The notes: generated by a model from the sequence alone, not told the origin. A stretch of 64,000 nt of DNA from CAZMVY01 sp964653435 (GCA_964653435.1 CAZZFA010000007.1:24661-88660); one strand, 5' to 3'. Positions 53,688 through 63,079 are shown, numbered from the stretch's first letter. Translations and numbers: made by a program.

Positions 53688-54404
53688 TCACGCCTGCGGC
53701 CCGCCGCTCTTGGCCTTCAGCGCCGCCAGAACCACCTCGCATGCCTGCGGGATCGAGAGCCGCGACGTGTTGATCGTCAGGTCGTAGTATTCCGGGTCGT
53801 CGCTGTCCACGTCGAAGTATTCCTTGAGGTACCTGAGTCGCTGGTTCTCCAGTTGCTTCACCGCCCTTCGCGCCTCTGCGAGGCTGATCTGGCGGTCCTT
53901 CGCCAGGGCGGCAACGCGGTCCGACAACCGGGCGATGACGCGGACCCGCAAACCCTTCTCTTGCGGCAGAACGAAATGCGCGCCCCGCCCGACGAAGATC
54001 GCCGGCCGCTGCTGCACCACCTCGAACAGCGTCCGGCACAGCGCGTGGAGGTAGTCGTCGCGGGGACGCAGCGTCTCGGGCGCGCAGACGGTCAGCAGGG
54101 AGTCCAGCCAGCTCTGCCCGCGCTCGTCGAGCACGCTGTAGAGGCGCTGGCGGCCTGCCTCGTTCTCGGCCATCAGATCGAGCAGCTCGCGATCGTACAC
54201 CTTCCAGCCGAGCCGGGCGCCCAACTCTTCCGCCAGGCGCTTGCCGCCGCTGCCGATCTGGCGAGAGACCGTGATGAAATCGCAGATCCGCGCCGCCGCC
54301 GGCGGCTGACACGGCTGCTGATGCCCGCCGAGCTCCCATCGTCGCATTTGGCGCTCGACGATGCGTTGAAGCGACGGTGACCGATCGGAAAGTTGAACTT
54401 TCAT
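53688..54404 (-). CDS. Cytidylate kinase-like family protein
   Basis: P-loop nucleotide kinase-like protein (238 aa). ITVSRQIGSGGKRLAEELG (about residues 44-62) is the nucleotide-binding loop seen in the cytidylate-kinase-like group; YDRELLDLMAE, GRGAHFVL and VRVIARLSDRV follow in the usual order, and YYDLTINTSRL is the standard last block. Start MKVQLSD was chosen for the GGAGG eight bases upstream and a TATAAT box 52-57 bp before it. The substrate may not be CMP; related proteins of this group have no assigned role. Confidence 0.85.
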   Translation of the reverse strand: MKVQLSDRSPSLQRIVERQMRRWELGGHQQPCQPPAAARICDFITVSRQIGSGGKRLAEELGARLGWKVYDRELLDLMAENEAGRQRLYSVLDERGQSWLDSLLTVCAPETLRPRDDYLHALCRTLFEVVQQRPAIFVGRGAHFVLPQEKGLRVRVIARLSDRVAALAKDRQISLAEARRAVKQLENQRLRYLKEYFDVDSDDPEYYDLTINTSRLSIPQACEVVLAALKAKSGGPQA

Positions 54405-54455
54405 GATCTCGGCCTCCAACATGCGGCAAGAGATGTACTTTCCCCGCTCCATTTG

Positions 54456-54484
54456 ATTATACCCCGCAACGCGGGCCGTAGCCA
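54456..54484 (-). promoter_or_regulatory. Probable promoter of the cytidylate-kinase-like gene
   Basis: A perfect TATAAT on the minus strand, with TGGCTA 17 bp upstream as a weak -35. The predicted leader is about 45 nt and contains the ribosome binding site used for the chosen start. Confidence 0.55.
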
Positions 54485-54628
54485 TGAGCAGCGAGGCGTT
54501 CGGTGGTGGCCGGCAAATCACGGGCCGCCGCCCCGGGTAATCGGCTCGCGCGTGCGGCAACCGTCGGTGGGCGGCGGGCGCTCCATTTCGTGGATCACGT
54601 CGTCGATAACATATTGTGCAGAAGGAGG

Positions 54629-55885
54629 TTACATTCGCTTTATGATTACGGCTGTCAGATCGTCGCGCTGCTCGGTGCCCTCGCCGAATCGGACGACCTC
54701 GCGATAGAGGACGTTGATCAATTCCCCGGCGGGCATGGTCGGGTGGTCGCGGAAGACCTGGACAACGCGCTGCGTTCCGAACTGCTCGTCGTCGGGACGG
54801 GCCCACTCGACGAACCCGTCGGTGAGCACGGCCAGGATGTCGCCCGGATCGAGCGTCCGCGGGTCCGCGGCGTCGAACTCGTGGTCGCTGATGATGCCCA
54901 TCGGCATGCCCGTCGGCGGCAGTTCCTCCGCGGCGCCTGTGGCGGCGTGATAATGGAGGATCGGCCCGTGACCGGCGCTTACGTAAGAGACTCGGTTTGC
55001 CGCGGGCTCGAGCACGCCGAAGCACGCGGTGACGAAGCGGTCCTCGGGAATGTCCTGACAGAGCAGCCGGTTGACCTGCGTGGCGATGCCGGAAAGGTCG
55101 TCGTATATCGAGGCGATGCTGCGCAGCATGGCGCGGCACTGGGCGATGATGAGCGCGGGGCCGATGCCGTGGCCGGTGGCATCGGCGACGAGGAACCCGA
55201 GCCGATCGCCGGCCATCGGGAGAAAGTCGAAGCAATCGCCGCCGGTCTGGTCCGCCGGTTTGTTCCATCCCGCTATGTCGAAGCCCGGGATTCGCGGGTT
55301 CTCCCGCGGCAGGAGGCGCTGCTGGATCTGGCGCGCGAGTTCCAGGTCCTGTTCGAGCCGGCACTTCGTGTGGTACTCATCGAGAAGGATCTGGCGCTGG
55401 ACGGCCACCCCCGCGAGTTTGCCGAGGACATCGGCCAGGGCCTCATCCACGGTTGTGAAATCGCCGCGGAGCTTGTTGAGCACCTGCAGAACGCCGACGA
55501 CCTTTCCGTCGTGGCCCACGAGCGGCAGGGTCAGCAGGTTCCGTGTTCGATAGCCCGTCTTCTCGTCGATCTGACGATTGAACCGCGGGTCCGCGTAGGC
55601 GTCCGGCACGATGATCGCCCGCCGGGTCTGCACCGCCTGACCGGCGACGCCGCTGCGGGCGCTGAAACGGAGCCCCTCGACGCCCGTGGCCACGCGGCTG
55701 TACAGCTCATCGTGTGCGGCGTCGTACAGGAACACCGTGGCCCGGTCGCATTCGAGTACCCGCAGCGCCGTTGCCGTGATCCGTTCGAGCAGCGTGTTCA
55801 GGTCGATGGTGCCGCCCAGCTCGCGAGCCAGCTCGATGACGGCCTCCGCGTCGTGGGCGCGTCTGGTGTAGGCATCGTCGGCCAT
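54629..55885 (-). CDS. GAF domain SpoIIE-type serine phosphatase
   Basis: 418 aa. The GAF sensor domain covers residues about 15-165 (ITATALRVLECDRATVFLYD, GVAGQAV, LTLPLVGHDGKVVGVLQVLN). A short linker helix (LEQDLELARQIQQRLLPREN) leads to the PP2C/SpoIIE phosphatase domain with the metal-binding acids in GGDCFDF, ADATGHGIGPAL, LTDGFVEW and RDDLTAVII. Such proteins (RsbU-like) dephosphorylate anti-sigma-factor antagonists in general stress signalling. ATG at 55885 is the better family start; a GTG at 55960 that overlaps the sulfatase stop would add 25 Arg-rich residues. No partner anti-sigma factor is nearby. Confidence 0.9.
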   Translation of the reverse strand: MADDAYTRRAHDAEAVIELARELGGTIDLNTLLERITATALRVLECDRATVFLYDAAHDELYSRVATGVEGLRFSARSGVAGQAVQTRRAIIVPDAYADPRFNRQIDEKTGYRTRNLLTLPLVGHDGKVVGVLQVLNKLRGDFTTVDEALADVLGKLAGVAVQRQILLDEYHTKCRLEQDLELARQIQQRLLPRENPRIPGFDIAGWNKPADQTGGDCFDFLPMAGDRLGFLVADATGHGIGPALIIAQCRAMLRSIASIYDDLSGIATQVNRLLCQDIPEDRFVTACFGVLEPAANRVSYVSAGHGPILHYHAATGAAEELPPTGMPMGIISDHEFDAADPRTLDPGDILAVLTDGFVEWARPDDEQFGTQRVVQVFRDHPTMPAGELINVLYREVVRFGEGTEQRDDLTAVIIKRM

Positions 55886-55956
55886 TACGACAAGGATGAC
55901 ACACCGCCGGCGCAAGATCAAGGCTCGGCCGTCGCGGCGCACGTCGTCGGCGCGGC

Positions 55957-57543
55957 TCACCGCGCGACCGGGCCCAGTGCGGTTTTCACGAGGTTCCGCT
56001 CCGCGTCATACCAGCCGGCGTAGGCCGTGCCCGGCAGGAAGTCGTCGTGCGCCTCGGCGAGCAGCCTGGTCAGCTCGCCGCGAAGCTTCTCCAGGAGGGG
56101 TCGGCTTTCGGGGAGGCCGGCAAGGTCCTTCATCTGATACGGATCCTCGCGGTTGTCGTAGAGTTCCTCCCGGCCGTCGAGCCACTTCACGTACGTGTAG
56201 CGCGACGTGCGCACGCCGCGCCACTCCGGCCAGAGCGTGCCGCTGTCGAAGTAGTCCCAGTGCGATACGTAGTTCATCATGAGCACGGCATCGCGCTCGA
56301 TGCGCTTCGTGCCGAGCAGGACGCCGCTGAGGTCGAGGCCGTCGCATCCCTTCGGCGGCGCAAGGCCCGCCAGTGCGCACAGCGTGGGCAGGTGGTCCAT
56401 CGGCGTCTGCAGGACATCCACCCGCCGCCCGGCGGGTATGTGCCCCGGCCAGCGGATGATGCACGGGATATTCACCGCCTCGCGATAGGGCACCATCTTG
56501 TTCTCCCGGCCGTGGCTGCCGAGCATATCGCCGTGGTCCGATGTGAAGACGACGATCGTATCCCTCGCTAACCCGGACGAATCGAGAAAATCGAGGAGAC
56601 GGCCGAGGTTGTCGTCGAAGTTCGCGGCCATGGCGTAATAGCACCGCACGGCCGTCGGATCCCGGCGGTGCCGATGGTCCTCGGGGACGTTCGGCGCCCA
56701 GACGAGGTCCGGCCGGACGCGTTCCAGGTAGCCGGCCGGGCAGGCCGCCGGCGTGTGCGGCGGATGCGGCGGGTGGGGAGCGACCATGAGAAGGAAGGGC
56801 GTTCCACCGGCCTGCTGCCCCCGCATGAAGGCGATCGCCATGTCGATTTCGGAGTCGGTTTCGTAGCGGGGCATGACGAGGCGTTTCGGCGTGTCTTCGT
56901 AGTAGTACGCCTTCTGGAAGTCGCTGTGGAAGTTGTACGCCTGCCAGTGGTCGTACCCGAGCCGCGCAGGGCCGGGCGGTACATATTCGGGCTCGGGATT
57001 CTCGCGGACGTACGCGGCCTCGGCCTTGGCGATCCGTTCCTTGTCCTGCGGCGTCATCGCGTGCGCGCCGGCCCGCTTGCGTCGGCCCGCGGCCAGGTGC
57101 CACTTGCCGATGAAGCCGGTCCGGTAGCCGGCCTCGCGAAAAACGTGCGCGATGCTCCGCTCGCGTGGATTCACCTCGATCCAGTTGAGGAGGATGCCGG
57201 TATGAGTCGGATAGCGACCGGTCTGGAGCATGCCGCGGAAAGGCGTGCACAGTGGACAGGTGGACAGGGCGTTATCGAACGTGACGCCCTCGCGGGCGAG
57301 TCGATCGATATTGGGCGTGGCGATGTTGCGCCCGCCATAGACGCCGCAGGCGTCGGCGCGGAGCTGGTCGTCGAAGACGACGACGACGTTTGGCCGCCGT
57401 GCCGCCGGCGGTGGGCCGGCGGTGGGTGGTGGAGCGGGCCTCGAGGCGCAGCCCAATGCCATCGTGGCGGCAAGGCTGCACGCGGCGAGTCCGATGCGAA
57501 TGTAGCGCCCGGCGAAGCGGGGACGGTTCGCTGTCACAGTCAT
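55957..57543 (-). CDS. Formylglycine-dependent sulfatase lipoprotein
   Basis: Type I sulfatase (528 aa) that removes sulfate from sulfated glycans or similar esters in the periplasm. A lipobox ends in MALGC (about residue 32). The metal site begins VVVVFDDQLRADACG; the signature CTPFRGMLQTGR contains the Cys converted to formylglycine, within C-x-P-x-R. VFTSDHGDMLGSHG and a C-terminal LYDNREDPYQMKDLA complete the family. The ATG has GGAGG only one base away, so a GTG two codons later (57537), at seven bases, may be the real start. It ends next to the phosphatase gene. No sulfatase-maturing enzyme lies in the window. Confidence 0.93.
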   Translation of the reverse strand: MTVTANRPRFAGRYIRIGLAACSLAATMALGCASRPAPPPTAGPPPAARRPNVVVVFDDQLRADACGVYGGRNIATPNIDRLAREGVTFDNALSTCPLCTPFRGMLQTGRYPTHTGILLNWIEVNPRERSIAHVFREAGYRTGFIGKWHLAAGRRKRAGAHAMTPQDKERIAKAEAAYVRENPEPEYVPPGPARLGYDHWQAYNFHSDFQKAYYYEDTPKRLVMPRYETDSEIDMAIAFMRGQQAGGTPFLLMVAPHPPHPPHTPAACPAGYLERVRPDLVWAPNVPEDHRHRRDPTAVRCYYAMAANFDDNLGRLLDFLDSSGLARDTIVVFTSDHGDMLGSHGRENKMVPYREAVNIPCIIRWPGHIPAGRRVDVLQTPMDHLPTLCALAGLAPPKGCDGLDLSGVLLGTKRIERDAVLMMNYVSHWDYFDSGTLWPEWRGVRTSRYTYVKWLDGREELYDNREDPYQMKDLAGLPESRPLLEKLRGELTRLLAEAHDDFLPGTAYAGWYDAERNLVKTALGPVAR

Positions 57544-57905
57544 GCCTCCGTAGTGCCGTTTTCGGCAAGGACGGTCATGCCTTCCGGGGGCGGCGGACAT
57601 CTCGCCTGCCTCGTGATGGGCGGGACGCCCGCTCCCTGTTTCCGCTGCCGGCACATAAGCGGCTTACCGAGGGCGACACTGGCGTCGGGCGACGATAACG
57701 CGTGGGCCGGAGTGCGTCAACGAGAACGCCGTGGTGCACCGCAATCCGTCTGCAAAAGAACCGCCCGACATCGCGCGATGCCGGGCGGTTGTCATTCGGT
57801 ACGAATGAGAGGTTGTCGTCCGCCGATCGCCGCGTTGCCGCGGCACGTATGACCGGCCGCCGGCCGTGCCTGGAGGAGCACGCCGCGTCGGCGGGCGGCG
57901 GACCC
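57544..57905. other. Spacer between the sulfatase and ferredoxin genes
   Basis: About 360 bp with no supported gene. It holds the ferredoxin terminator (57755-57790) and presumably the sulfatase promoter, which was not recognised. Confidence 0.55.
57755..57790 (-). terminator. Rho-independent terminator after the ferredoxin gene
   Basis: AACCGCCCG and CGGGCGGTT form a 9-bp stem around a CATCGCGCGATG inner hairpin. On the minus strand the stem is followed by CTTTTGC, a short T-run. Confidence 0.7.
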
Positions 57906-58112
57906 TTATTGCTGCTTCCGCGGGTGACTCGGATCCGGCACGCAGGCGCCGCTCGGACACACGGATGCGCACTTCGGTTCGCCCCCGTCACACTCCGTGC
58001 ACTTCGTCGGGTCGATGACGTACTTCGAATCGCCTTCGCTGATGGCCTGATTCGGGCACTCGTCCACACAGGCTCCGCAACTCGCACAGTCATCTGTAAT
58101 CATGTACGCCAC
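57906..58112 (-). CDS. 2x[4Fe-4S]-type ferredoxin
   Basis: Small electron carrier of 68 aa. The first cluster motif CASCGACVDECP is standard (C-x2-C-x2-C-x3-CP). The second is altered: CTECDGGEPKCASVCP, with a longer gap between the second and third Cys as in Alvin-type ferredoxins. The start is GTG (MAYMITDD), nine bases after AAAGGAG; the ATG three codons later is less well placed. It has its own promoter and terminator. The redox partner is unknown. Confidence 0.93.
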   Translation of the reverse strand: MAYMITDDCASCGACVDECPNQAISEGDSKYVIDPTKCTECDGGEPKCASVCPSGACVPDPSHPRKQQ

Positions 58113-58149
58113 GGCAACAGTCTCCTTTCAGTTGAGGGCCGGGTACCCC

Positions 58150-58178
58150 ATCCTATAGGGCGCGGGGTGTTTTATCAA
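58150..58178 (-). promoter_or_regulatory. Probable sigma70-type promoter of the ferredoxin gene
   Basis: TTGATA and TAGGAT on the minus strand, 17 bp apart, about 38 bp before the GTG start codon. Confidence 0.6.
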
Positions 58179-58539
58179 GCATACGGTTGGCGCTTACGGG
58201 TGTTCGCGAGCGTGCGGGTGCTCCGCCGGCAGCGCCGCGGGTTCGGAATAGACAGCTTCGCGCACCCGCTGCGGCTGTCTATGGGGCGATTGCCTCATGG
58301 CCTCGCGCCGGGGGATCGTCGTGAAGCGGGGCCATCCGAAATGGGGGGGGCGCCGGGGGAACTGGCGGTCGTCCACCAACTGCGCCGCTTGCAAAGGATG
58401 CGGATCGTGCCGAGACTACGGCGGGCCGTTCGAGAGGGATGAAGGATCGGTTACGCCGTCCCCGGGCGGCCCGAAACGGAGCCCGGCCGGTTGCCGGCCG
58501 TACGGCACCGGCAGCAGACGACGCACAGCGGAGGTTTTC
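58179..58539. other. Spacer between ferredoxin and URO-D-family genes
   Basis: About 360 bp. An open frame runs into the URO-D-family gene and encodes a Cys-rich stretch NCAACKGCGSCRDYGG near 58375-58420, but it lacks a binding site and precedes the family N-terminus. No other feature was recognised. Confidence 0.5.
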
Positions 58540-59640
58540 ATGCCTGATCTTTTGACGGCTTTGCCGAAGCCCGAGCCGGACGTGGAGCGCCTCAAGACCG
58601 TGCTGCGCCGGGGCAAGCCGGATCGCGTCCCCCTGATCGAGCTGATGATCGCGGACGAGGTGCTCTCGGCGCTGGCGGGGCGGGCGCTCGTGCCCCTGCC
58701 GGAGAAGCCCGATCCGGCGCAATTGCGCGCATGGGCTGCCGACCGGGTCGAGCTGTGGCGGCGGCTCGGTTATGACTACTATCGCGTGCGCGCGGAGATT
58801 CCCTTCACCGTGAATCGCCTTCCGGCGGCGGACACGGCGCCGTCGATCGGCGGGCAGCGCCACTGGGTGGACGAGCACCAGGGAATGATCCAGACATGGG
58901 CGGACCTCGAGCGGTATCCCTGGCCGAAACGCAGCGAGATCGACTTCGGCCCGTCGGAGGCGGCGATTGCGTGCGTGCCGGAGGAGATGGGCGTGATCGG
59001 TTTCTCCGGCGGCGTGCTGGAGTGGGCCAGCACACTGACCGGCATGGAGACGTTCTCGATCCTCCTGTACGACGATCCGAAGCTGGTTCGTGAGGTGGTC
59101 GACCGCGTCGGGCAGATTATCTACGACGCGTTCGAGGTGTTCTGCCAGATGGACCGCGTCTTCGCAATTTGGCTCGGCGACGACATGGGTTTCAAGACGG
59201 CCACGCTGCTGAGTCCCGAGCACCTCCGCGAGTTCATCCTCCCCTGGCACAAACGGTACGCGGAGCTTGCCCATCGCACCGGCCGCTTCTTTCTGCTGCA
59301 TAGTTGCGGGCACACCGAGGCGATCATGCCCGACCTGATCGACGATGTGAAGATCGACGCGAAGCACAGCTTCGAGGACGCCATCGTGCCGGTGATCGAG
59401 TTCAAGAAACGCTGGGGCAAGCGCGTGGCCGTGCTGGGCGGCCTCGATGTGGATCGGGTCGCACGCAGCACGCCGGAGGAGGTTCGCGCGTACACGCGCG
59501 AGATTCTTGACACCTGCGCCGCAGACGGCGGGTACGCCTGCGGCACGGGCAACTCGGTGCCGAACTACGTCCCGGCGGCAAACTATCTCGCGATGGTCGA
59601 GGCAGTGCACCGGTTCAACGGGCGGGCAAGGCCGGACTGA
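58540..59640 (+). CDS. Uroporphyrinogen decarboxylase (URO-D) family protein
   Basis: TIM-barrel protein of 366 aa from the URO-D superfamily, which includes HemE and corrinoid methyltransferases. RLKTVLRRGKPDRVPLIELM (about residues 20-40) is the family opening, but the Arg-rich HemE substrate loop is not present, so heme synthesis is unlikely. FFLLHSCGHTEAIMPDLIDD holds a zinc-ligand-like His-x-Cys region as in methyltransferases (MtbA/CmuA type). GGYACGTGNSVPNYVPAANY is the family end. GGAGG lies five bases before the ATG. Planctomycetes have many such paralogs of unknown role. Confidence 0.85.
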   Translation: MPDLLTALPKPEPDVERLKTVLRRGKPDRVPLIELMIADEVLSALAGRALVPLPEKPDPAQLRAWAADRVELWRRLGYDYYRVRAEIPFTVNRLPAADTAPSIGGQRHWVDEHQGMIQTWADLERYPWPKRSEIDFGPSEAAIACVPEEMGVIGFSGGVLEWASTLTGMETFSILLYDDPKLVREVVDRVGQIIYDAFEVFCQMDRVFAIWLGDDMGFKTATLLSPEHLREFILPWHKRYAELAHRTGRFFLLHSCGHTEAIMPDLIDDVKIDAKHSFEDAIVPVIEFKKRWGKRVAVLGGLDVDRVARSTPEEVRAYTREILDTCAADGGYACGTGNSVPNYVPAANYLAMVEAVHRFNGRARPD

Positions 59641-59875
59641 CCGGCGGCCGGGCACGCCGGGTCGCCAGATCCGCGGCCGATGCGGCTTGCCCGCGTCTTT
59701 CGAGGGCAATAAACTCTCCTCGGACGGTACGGTGCGTCCTTTGGAGCACGGACATCGAGATACGCGCCGCAGCGCCGGGCAGTGAGCGGACTTGACCGGG
59801 CGGCCGTCATCGACGGGACGGGGTCGCCCCGGCCGGCCGGGTAGCACGGGACGCGGAACGCGTGGCATCGCATCG

Positions 59876-62125
59876 ATGAGCAATCCTGGTGAACAGTCCG
59901 ACGGAGCCGGGGGAACGGGGCCTGCGAAGGACGCCGCTGCGGCCATGCGCCGCATCCGGGACGAACTCGACCGCCTGCAGGAGTCGTTGTCCGCGAAGGA
60001 TATTCGACTCGGCGAGCGGGAGAAGCAGCTTGACGCGCTGGCCGCGACCCTGGAGGCCCGGCAGCGCGAACTGACCACTCTGAACGATCTGATTCAGCGG
60101 GAGCGCGAGAAGCTCCAGGCGAAAGAGGCCGAACTGCGCAAGCAGGAAGGGTTTGTTTCCCGCGCCCGGGACCTCGAAGAGGCCTTGAGGCGGCGCGAGG
60201 CGTCGCTGACCCTGCGCGAACGCGCCATGCGCCGTACGCTCGAAGCGCTCAAGCGGCAGGGACGCGAACTCGATCAGCAGCGCCGGGAGCTGAGGCGGTC
60301 CGTGCTGCGCAACCATCCGGCGATCACCATGCAGGCCCTCGCCAAGCCGGCGACATGGCGAATCCCGCTCGTCCTTGCCGTAGCGGTGCTGGCGGCGGCG
60401 GCCGTGTACATGGTGATTCCTGCGACATACCGCGTGGAGGCGGCATGGGAACGGACGGATGACGGCGTGCTCGATGCGGAGGCCGTGCGGCGAGCCGTCG
60501 CGTCGGCGCGGGTTGCGGACGGGCGTGCGGCAGCGTTTCCGACGAGCGCGCCGAGCGCCCGGTGGACGGTGGACGGCCGAAATCGGCGGGTTCTTCTGGA
60601 ATTCGCCACGCGGGACCCGGTGGGCGCGGGACGATCGCTGAATGCCCGCGGGCAGGAATCCGTGCATGTCCTGGGAGAGGGCGAAGCGGCCGGCAGGGCG
60701 GCCGGAGATGAAGCGGCCCGGCTCAGGAAGCGGCGCGCCGAGTTGCTGCAGGAGCTCGAACGGATGCGGGTTGCGGGGCAACCGGCGACTACGGCCACCG
60801 CGCCGTCGGCGGAATCGCTCGACGTGATGACAAAGCGAGCGAACGAACTGGCCGCGACCCGGAAGGCCGTACTGGCGCAGCTCGCGGATGTGCGGGCGAA
60901 GCTGGCCGGGGCGACGACGCAGCCCGCTCCGGCGGCAGTCGAGATCCCGGATTCCGAGCGCTCGGCGGCGCAGGCGGACGACGTGGAACTCGGGCAGGCG
61001 AGGCGTCGGTTGAAGGAACAGGACGAGGCGATCCGCGCTCTCCTGGCCGATGCGTTCTCCGCGGCGGAGCCGACCCTGGGGGAGATGCGGCGTGCGCTGA
61101 ACGAGCTGGTTACTGTCGCGGGGACGCAGGGGCAGAGTCCTCCGGACGCAGAGGCGGCGTCCGAGCTGGATACGATCCGCGACGAGGCGGCGCAGGCCAG
61201 GGATCGGCTGGAGGCATTCGGCAAGACCTGGACGGCGGCGCGAACGGCGTTGAAGCAGAGCCCGGATTCGCTCGCCGGGCAGCGGGCCATCGAGGCGAGC
61301 GTCAAGGAGTACGCGGCGGCGTCCGCGGCCGGGATCGCCCAGCTCGAACGCCGCGTGCAGGCGATCGGGGAGGCCGGTTCGCAGATCACGAAGCGACTTG
61401 TGGTTCGTGCCGCCCTGATGAAGAGCCTGCGGCGGGTCGCCGAGGCTCATCGCGAGTTGATGTCGCGTCTCGGCCGGGCGACGCTGGAGTCCAATTTCCG
61501 GCTGCGGGCGGCGGTGGAGTCTGCGGCGGCGGCAGTGGACACGATCAACGCTCGAATCAGCGTGATCGACGCCGCGCTGCGCGACCGGATCGCCTCGCGT
61601 GCCAGGCAGGATCGGCAACGCACGGCGGCCGACCTGCGGCAGGAGGAGCAGAGGCTTGCGGCGAAGGCGGCGGAGCTCACCGATTCGCTGACCCCGCTTC
61701 AGGAGTCGATTGCCGCGGCGGCGCGGCAATGGGCCGCTCTTGTTGCCCGGGCCGCGCAGCAGCAGGAAGCCCGGCGCGAGCAGGACCGGGTGCGGGAGGA
61801 ACTGGCCCGGGTTGGTGAACGGCTGGATGCGCTCCGCGAGGCGGCGGCCGGGCGCGCACCGGCCGTGCGATTCATTCCGGCATCGTATTCGCCACGGCCG
61901 ATCAACTGGATGGAGCGGATCGGATGGAGCTCATTGGCCGGACTGGTGGTGCTGGCAATCGGGCTGATCGTGGCGAGCCCGGCACTGATGGCGTGGATAT
62001 GGTCGCGCGCGGCAGCGCGTCTGCCGGGCCGGCGCCGAAGGGAACCGGGCGCATCGCCCGTGCCCCCGGTCGACGCCCGGGATTCCGCGCCGCCCCCTTC
62101 GGGCCTACCCGACGGAGGCCGATAG
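59876..62125 (+). CDS. Large two-TM coiled-coil protein, Wzz/PCP-like layout
   Basis: 749 aa, not assigned to a family. A cytoplasmic N-terminal coiled coil (residues 20-145, heptads of Arg, Glu, Leu) leads to TM1 (WRIPLVLAVAVLAAAAVYMVI, about 162-182). A 500-residue Ala/Glu/Arg-rich coiled-coil domain follows, then TM2 (SLAGLVVLAIGLIVASPALM, about 688-708) after a PINWMERIG segment and a short basic tail. The layout TM, long periplasmic coiled coil, TM, with a Pro before TM2, resembles polysaccharide co-polymerases. ATG start without a visible binding site. Its stop TAG is the first base triplet of a dispersed repeat. Confidence 0.65.
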   Translation: MSNPGEQSDGAGGTGPAKDAAAAMRRIRDELDRLQESLSAKDIRLGEREKQLDALAATLEARQRELTTLNDLIQREREKLQAKEAELRKQEGFVSRARDLEEALRRREASLTLRERAMRRTLEALKRQGRELDQQRRELRRSVLRNHPAITMQALAKPATWRIPLVLAVAVLAAAAVYMVIPATYRVEAAWERTDDGVLDAEAVRRAVASARVADGRAAAFPTSAPSARWTVDGRNRRVLLEFATRDPVGAGRSLNARGQESVHVLGEGEAAGRAAGDEAARLRKRRAELLQELERMRVAGQPATTATAPSAESLDVMTKRANELAATRKAVLAQLADVRAKLAGATTQPAPAAVEIPDSERSAAQADDVELGQARRRLKEQDEAIRALLADAFSAAEPTLGEMRRALNELVTVAGTQGQSPPDAEAASELDTIRDEAAQARDRLEAFGKTWTAARTALKQSPDSLAGQRAIEASVKEYAAASAAGIAQLERRVQAIGEAGSQITKRLVVRAALMKSLRRVAEAHRELMSRLGRATLESNFRLRAAVESAAAAVDTINARISVIDAALRDRIASRARQDRQRTAADLRQEEQRLAAKAAELTDSLTPLQESIAAAARQWAALVARAAQQQEARREQDRVREELARVGERLDALREAAAGRAPAVRFIPASYSPRPINWMERIGWSSLAGLVVLAIGLIVASPALMAWIWSRAAARLPGRRRREPGASPVPPVDARDSAPPPSGLPDGGR

Positions 62126-62317
62126 AGTCTTGCGTCGCAGCTCTTGCGCGCCTTGCGCGCATGGATCGCGCTGCGGCGGTAGCGCCACCCGTCATTCTGA
62201 GGGGCGCAGCGACGAAGAATCTCGCTGATTGGCGCAGACGAGCCGGATGCTTCGTTTCGCTCCGCATGACGGCCGCCGGCGCGCCCGTGTCCGGTTGCGG
62301 CCGAAGGCCGCCTCAGG
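62123..62317 (+). repeat. Dispersed repeat of about 200 bp, copy 2
   Basis: Same orientation and order of blocks as 46674-46870: TAGAGTC, CGCGCTGCGGCGGTAGCGC, GTCATTCTGAGGGGCGCAGC, GACGAAGAAT, GATGCTTCG, CCGCATGAC, GGTTGCGG, AAGGCCGCCTC. It starts at the stop codon of the coiled-coil gene. Confidence 0.85.
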
Positions 62318-62329
62318 ACGCAGGCCGGG

Positions 62330-63079
62330 CTACGAGCTGCCGGTCCTGGTGGAAACGGTCGGCCGGGGGGTGCGCAGGCTCCAGGCGAAGGAGAGCAACC
62401 CCACGGCTTCGCCAAGGCCGAAAAGCCCCCACGGAAACGCCCGCGGCAGTTCTCCTCGGGACAGCGCGCGGTAATCCCAACAGAACGCGACGATTATGAG
62501 CAGCGCGCCGAGCACAATGCCCGCGGATGGGCCGGCCCCGGGCCGATATCGGCGCCCGCGGGCTTCCCGCCACAGGATGACCGCGCCGGCGAGAATCATC
62601 GAGAGCGACACCAGCACCGGCGAGAGGATCGGCCCCGCCCACACCACCGGCAGCAGGAAGAGGATGTCCCACTGCCGGATCGATGCCGGCCAGCCGATGC
62701 ACACCTTCAGCCAGATATAGAAGAAGATGTCCCACACCCCGAAGGCGATCATGAAGAATGCGAACCACTGGCCGCGCGTCCGGGCACAGGCGGCGGCAAT
62801 CGCGGCCAGCATGATCAGCGTGGCCAGCTCACGGCCGAGTTCGACCAACAGCCCGCGCTCCTGCGCGCCGCCCTCGGCGCGGAGTTGCTCGATCGTGATC
62901 AGCGGGAACAGCTCGCCCGCCGGCCGATCGGGATGATACTTCGCGCGTAGCGGTTCGTAGATCATCCGCAGGTACACCACGACGGCCGACTCCACATAGG
63001 CGAACGCGATTGCGAAAAGCACGACCCCCGCGACGGATCGCAGCAGCGGGCGGGAGGGTGTGGCGGGGGCGAGCGTCAT
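62330..63079 (-). CDS. Integral membrane protein of unknown function
   Basis: 249 aa with about six TMs (GVVLFAIAFAYVESAVVVYL, LATLIMLAAIAAACA, FAFFMIAFGVWDIFFYIWL, DILFLLPVVWAGPILSPVLV, and two more). The motif IAFAYVESAVVVYLR with an embedded Glu, and FGVWDIFFYIWLK, are the most conserved-looking parts; similar proteins exist as uncharacterised membrane proteins. The ATG overlaps the gamma-carbonic-anhydrase stop by four bases (ATGA), so the two are coupled in translation. No function is proposed. Confidence 0.8.
   Translation of the reverse strand: MTLAPATPSRPLLRSVAGVVLFAIAFAYVESAVVVYLRMIYEPLRAKYHPDRPAGELFPLITIEQLRAEGGAQERGLLVELGRELATLIMLAAIAAACARTRGQWFAFFMIAFGVWDIFFYIWLKVCIGWPASIRQWDILFLLPVVWAGPILSPVLVSLSMILAGAVILWREARGRRYRPGAGPSAGIVLGALLIIVAFCWDYRALSRGELPRAFPWGLFGLGEAVGLLSFAWSLRTPRPTVSTRTGSS

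Noticed and set aside
58297..58539. N-terminal extension of the URO-D-family protein with a ferredoxin-like CAACKGCGSC motif
   Set aside because: The GGAGG before 58540 and the family N-terminus support the shorter protein; one Cys cluster without flanking fold is not enough.
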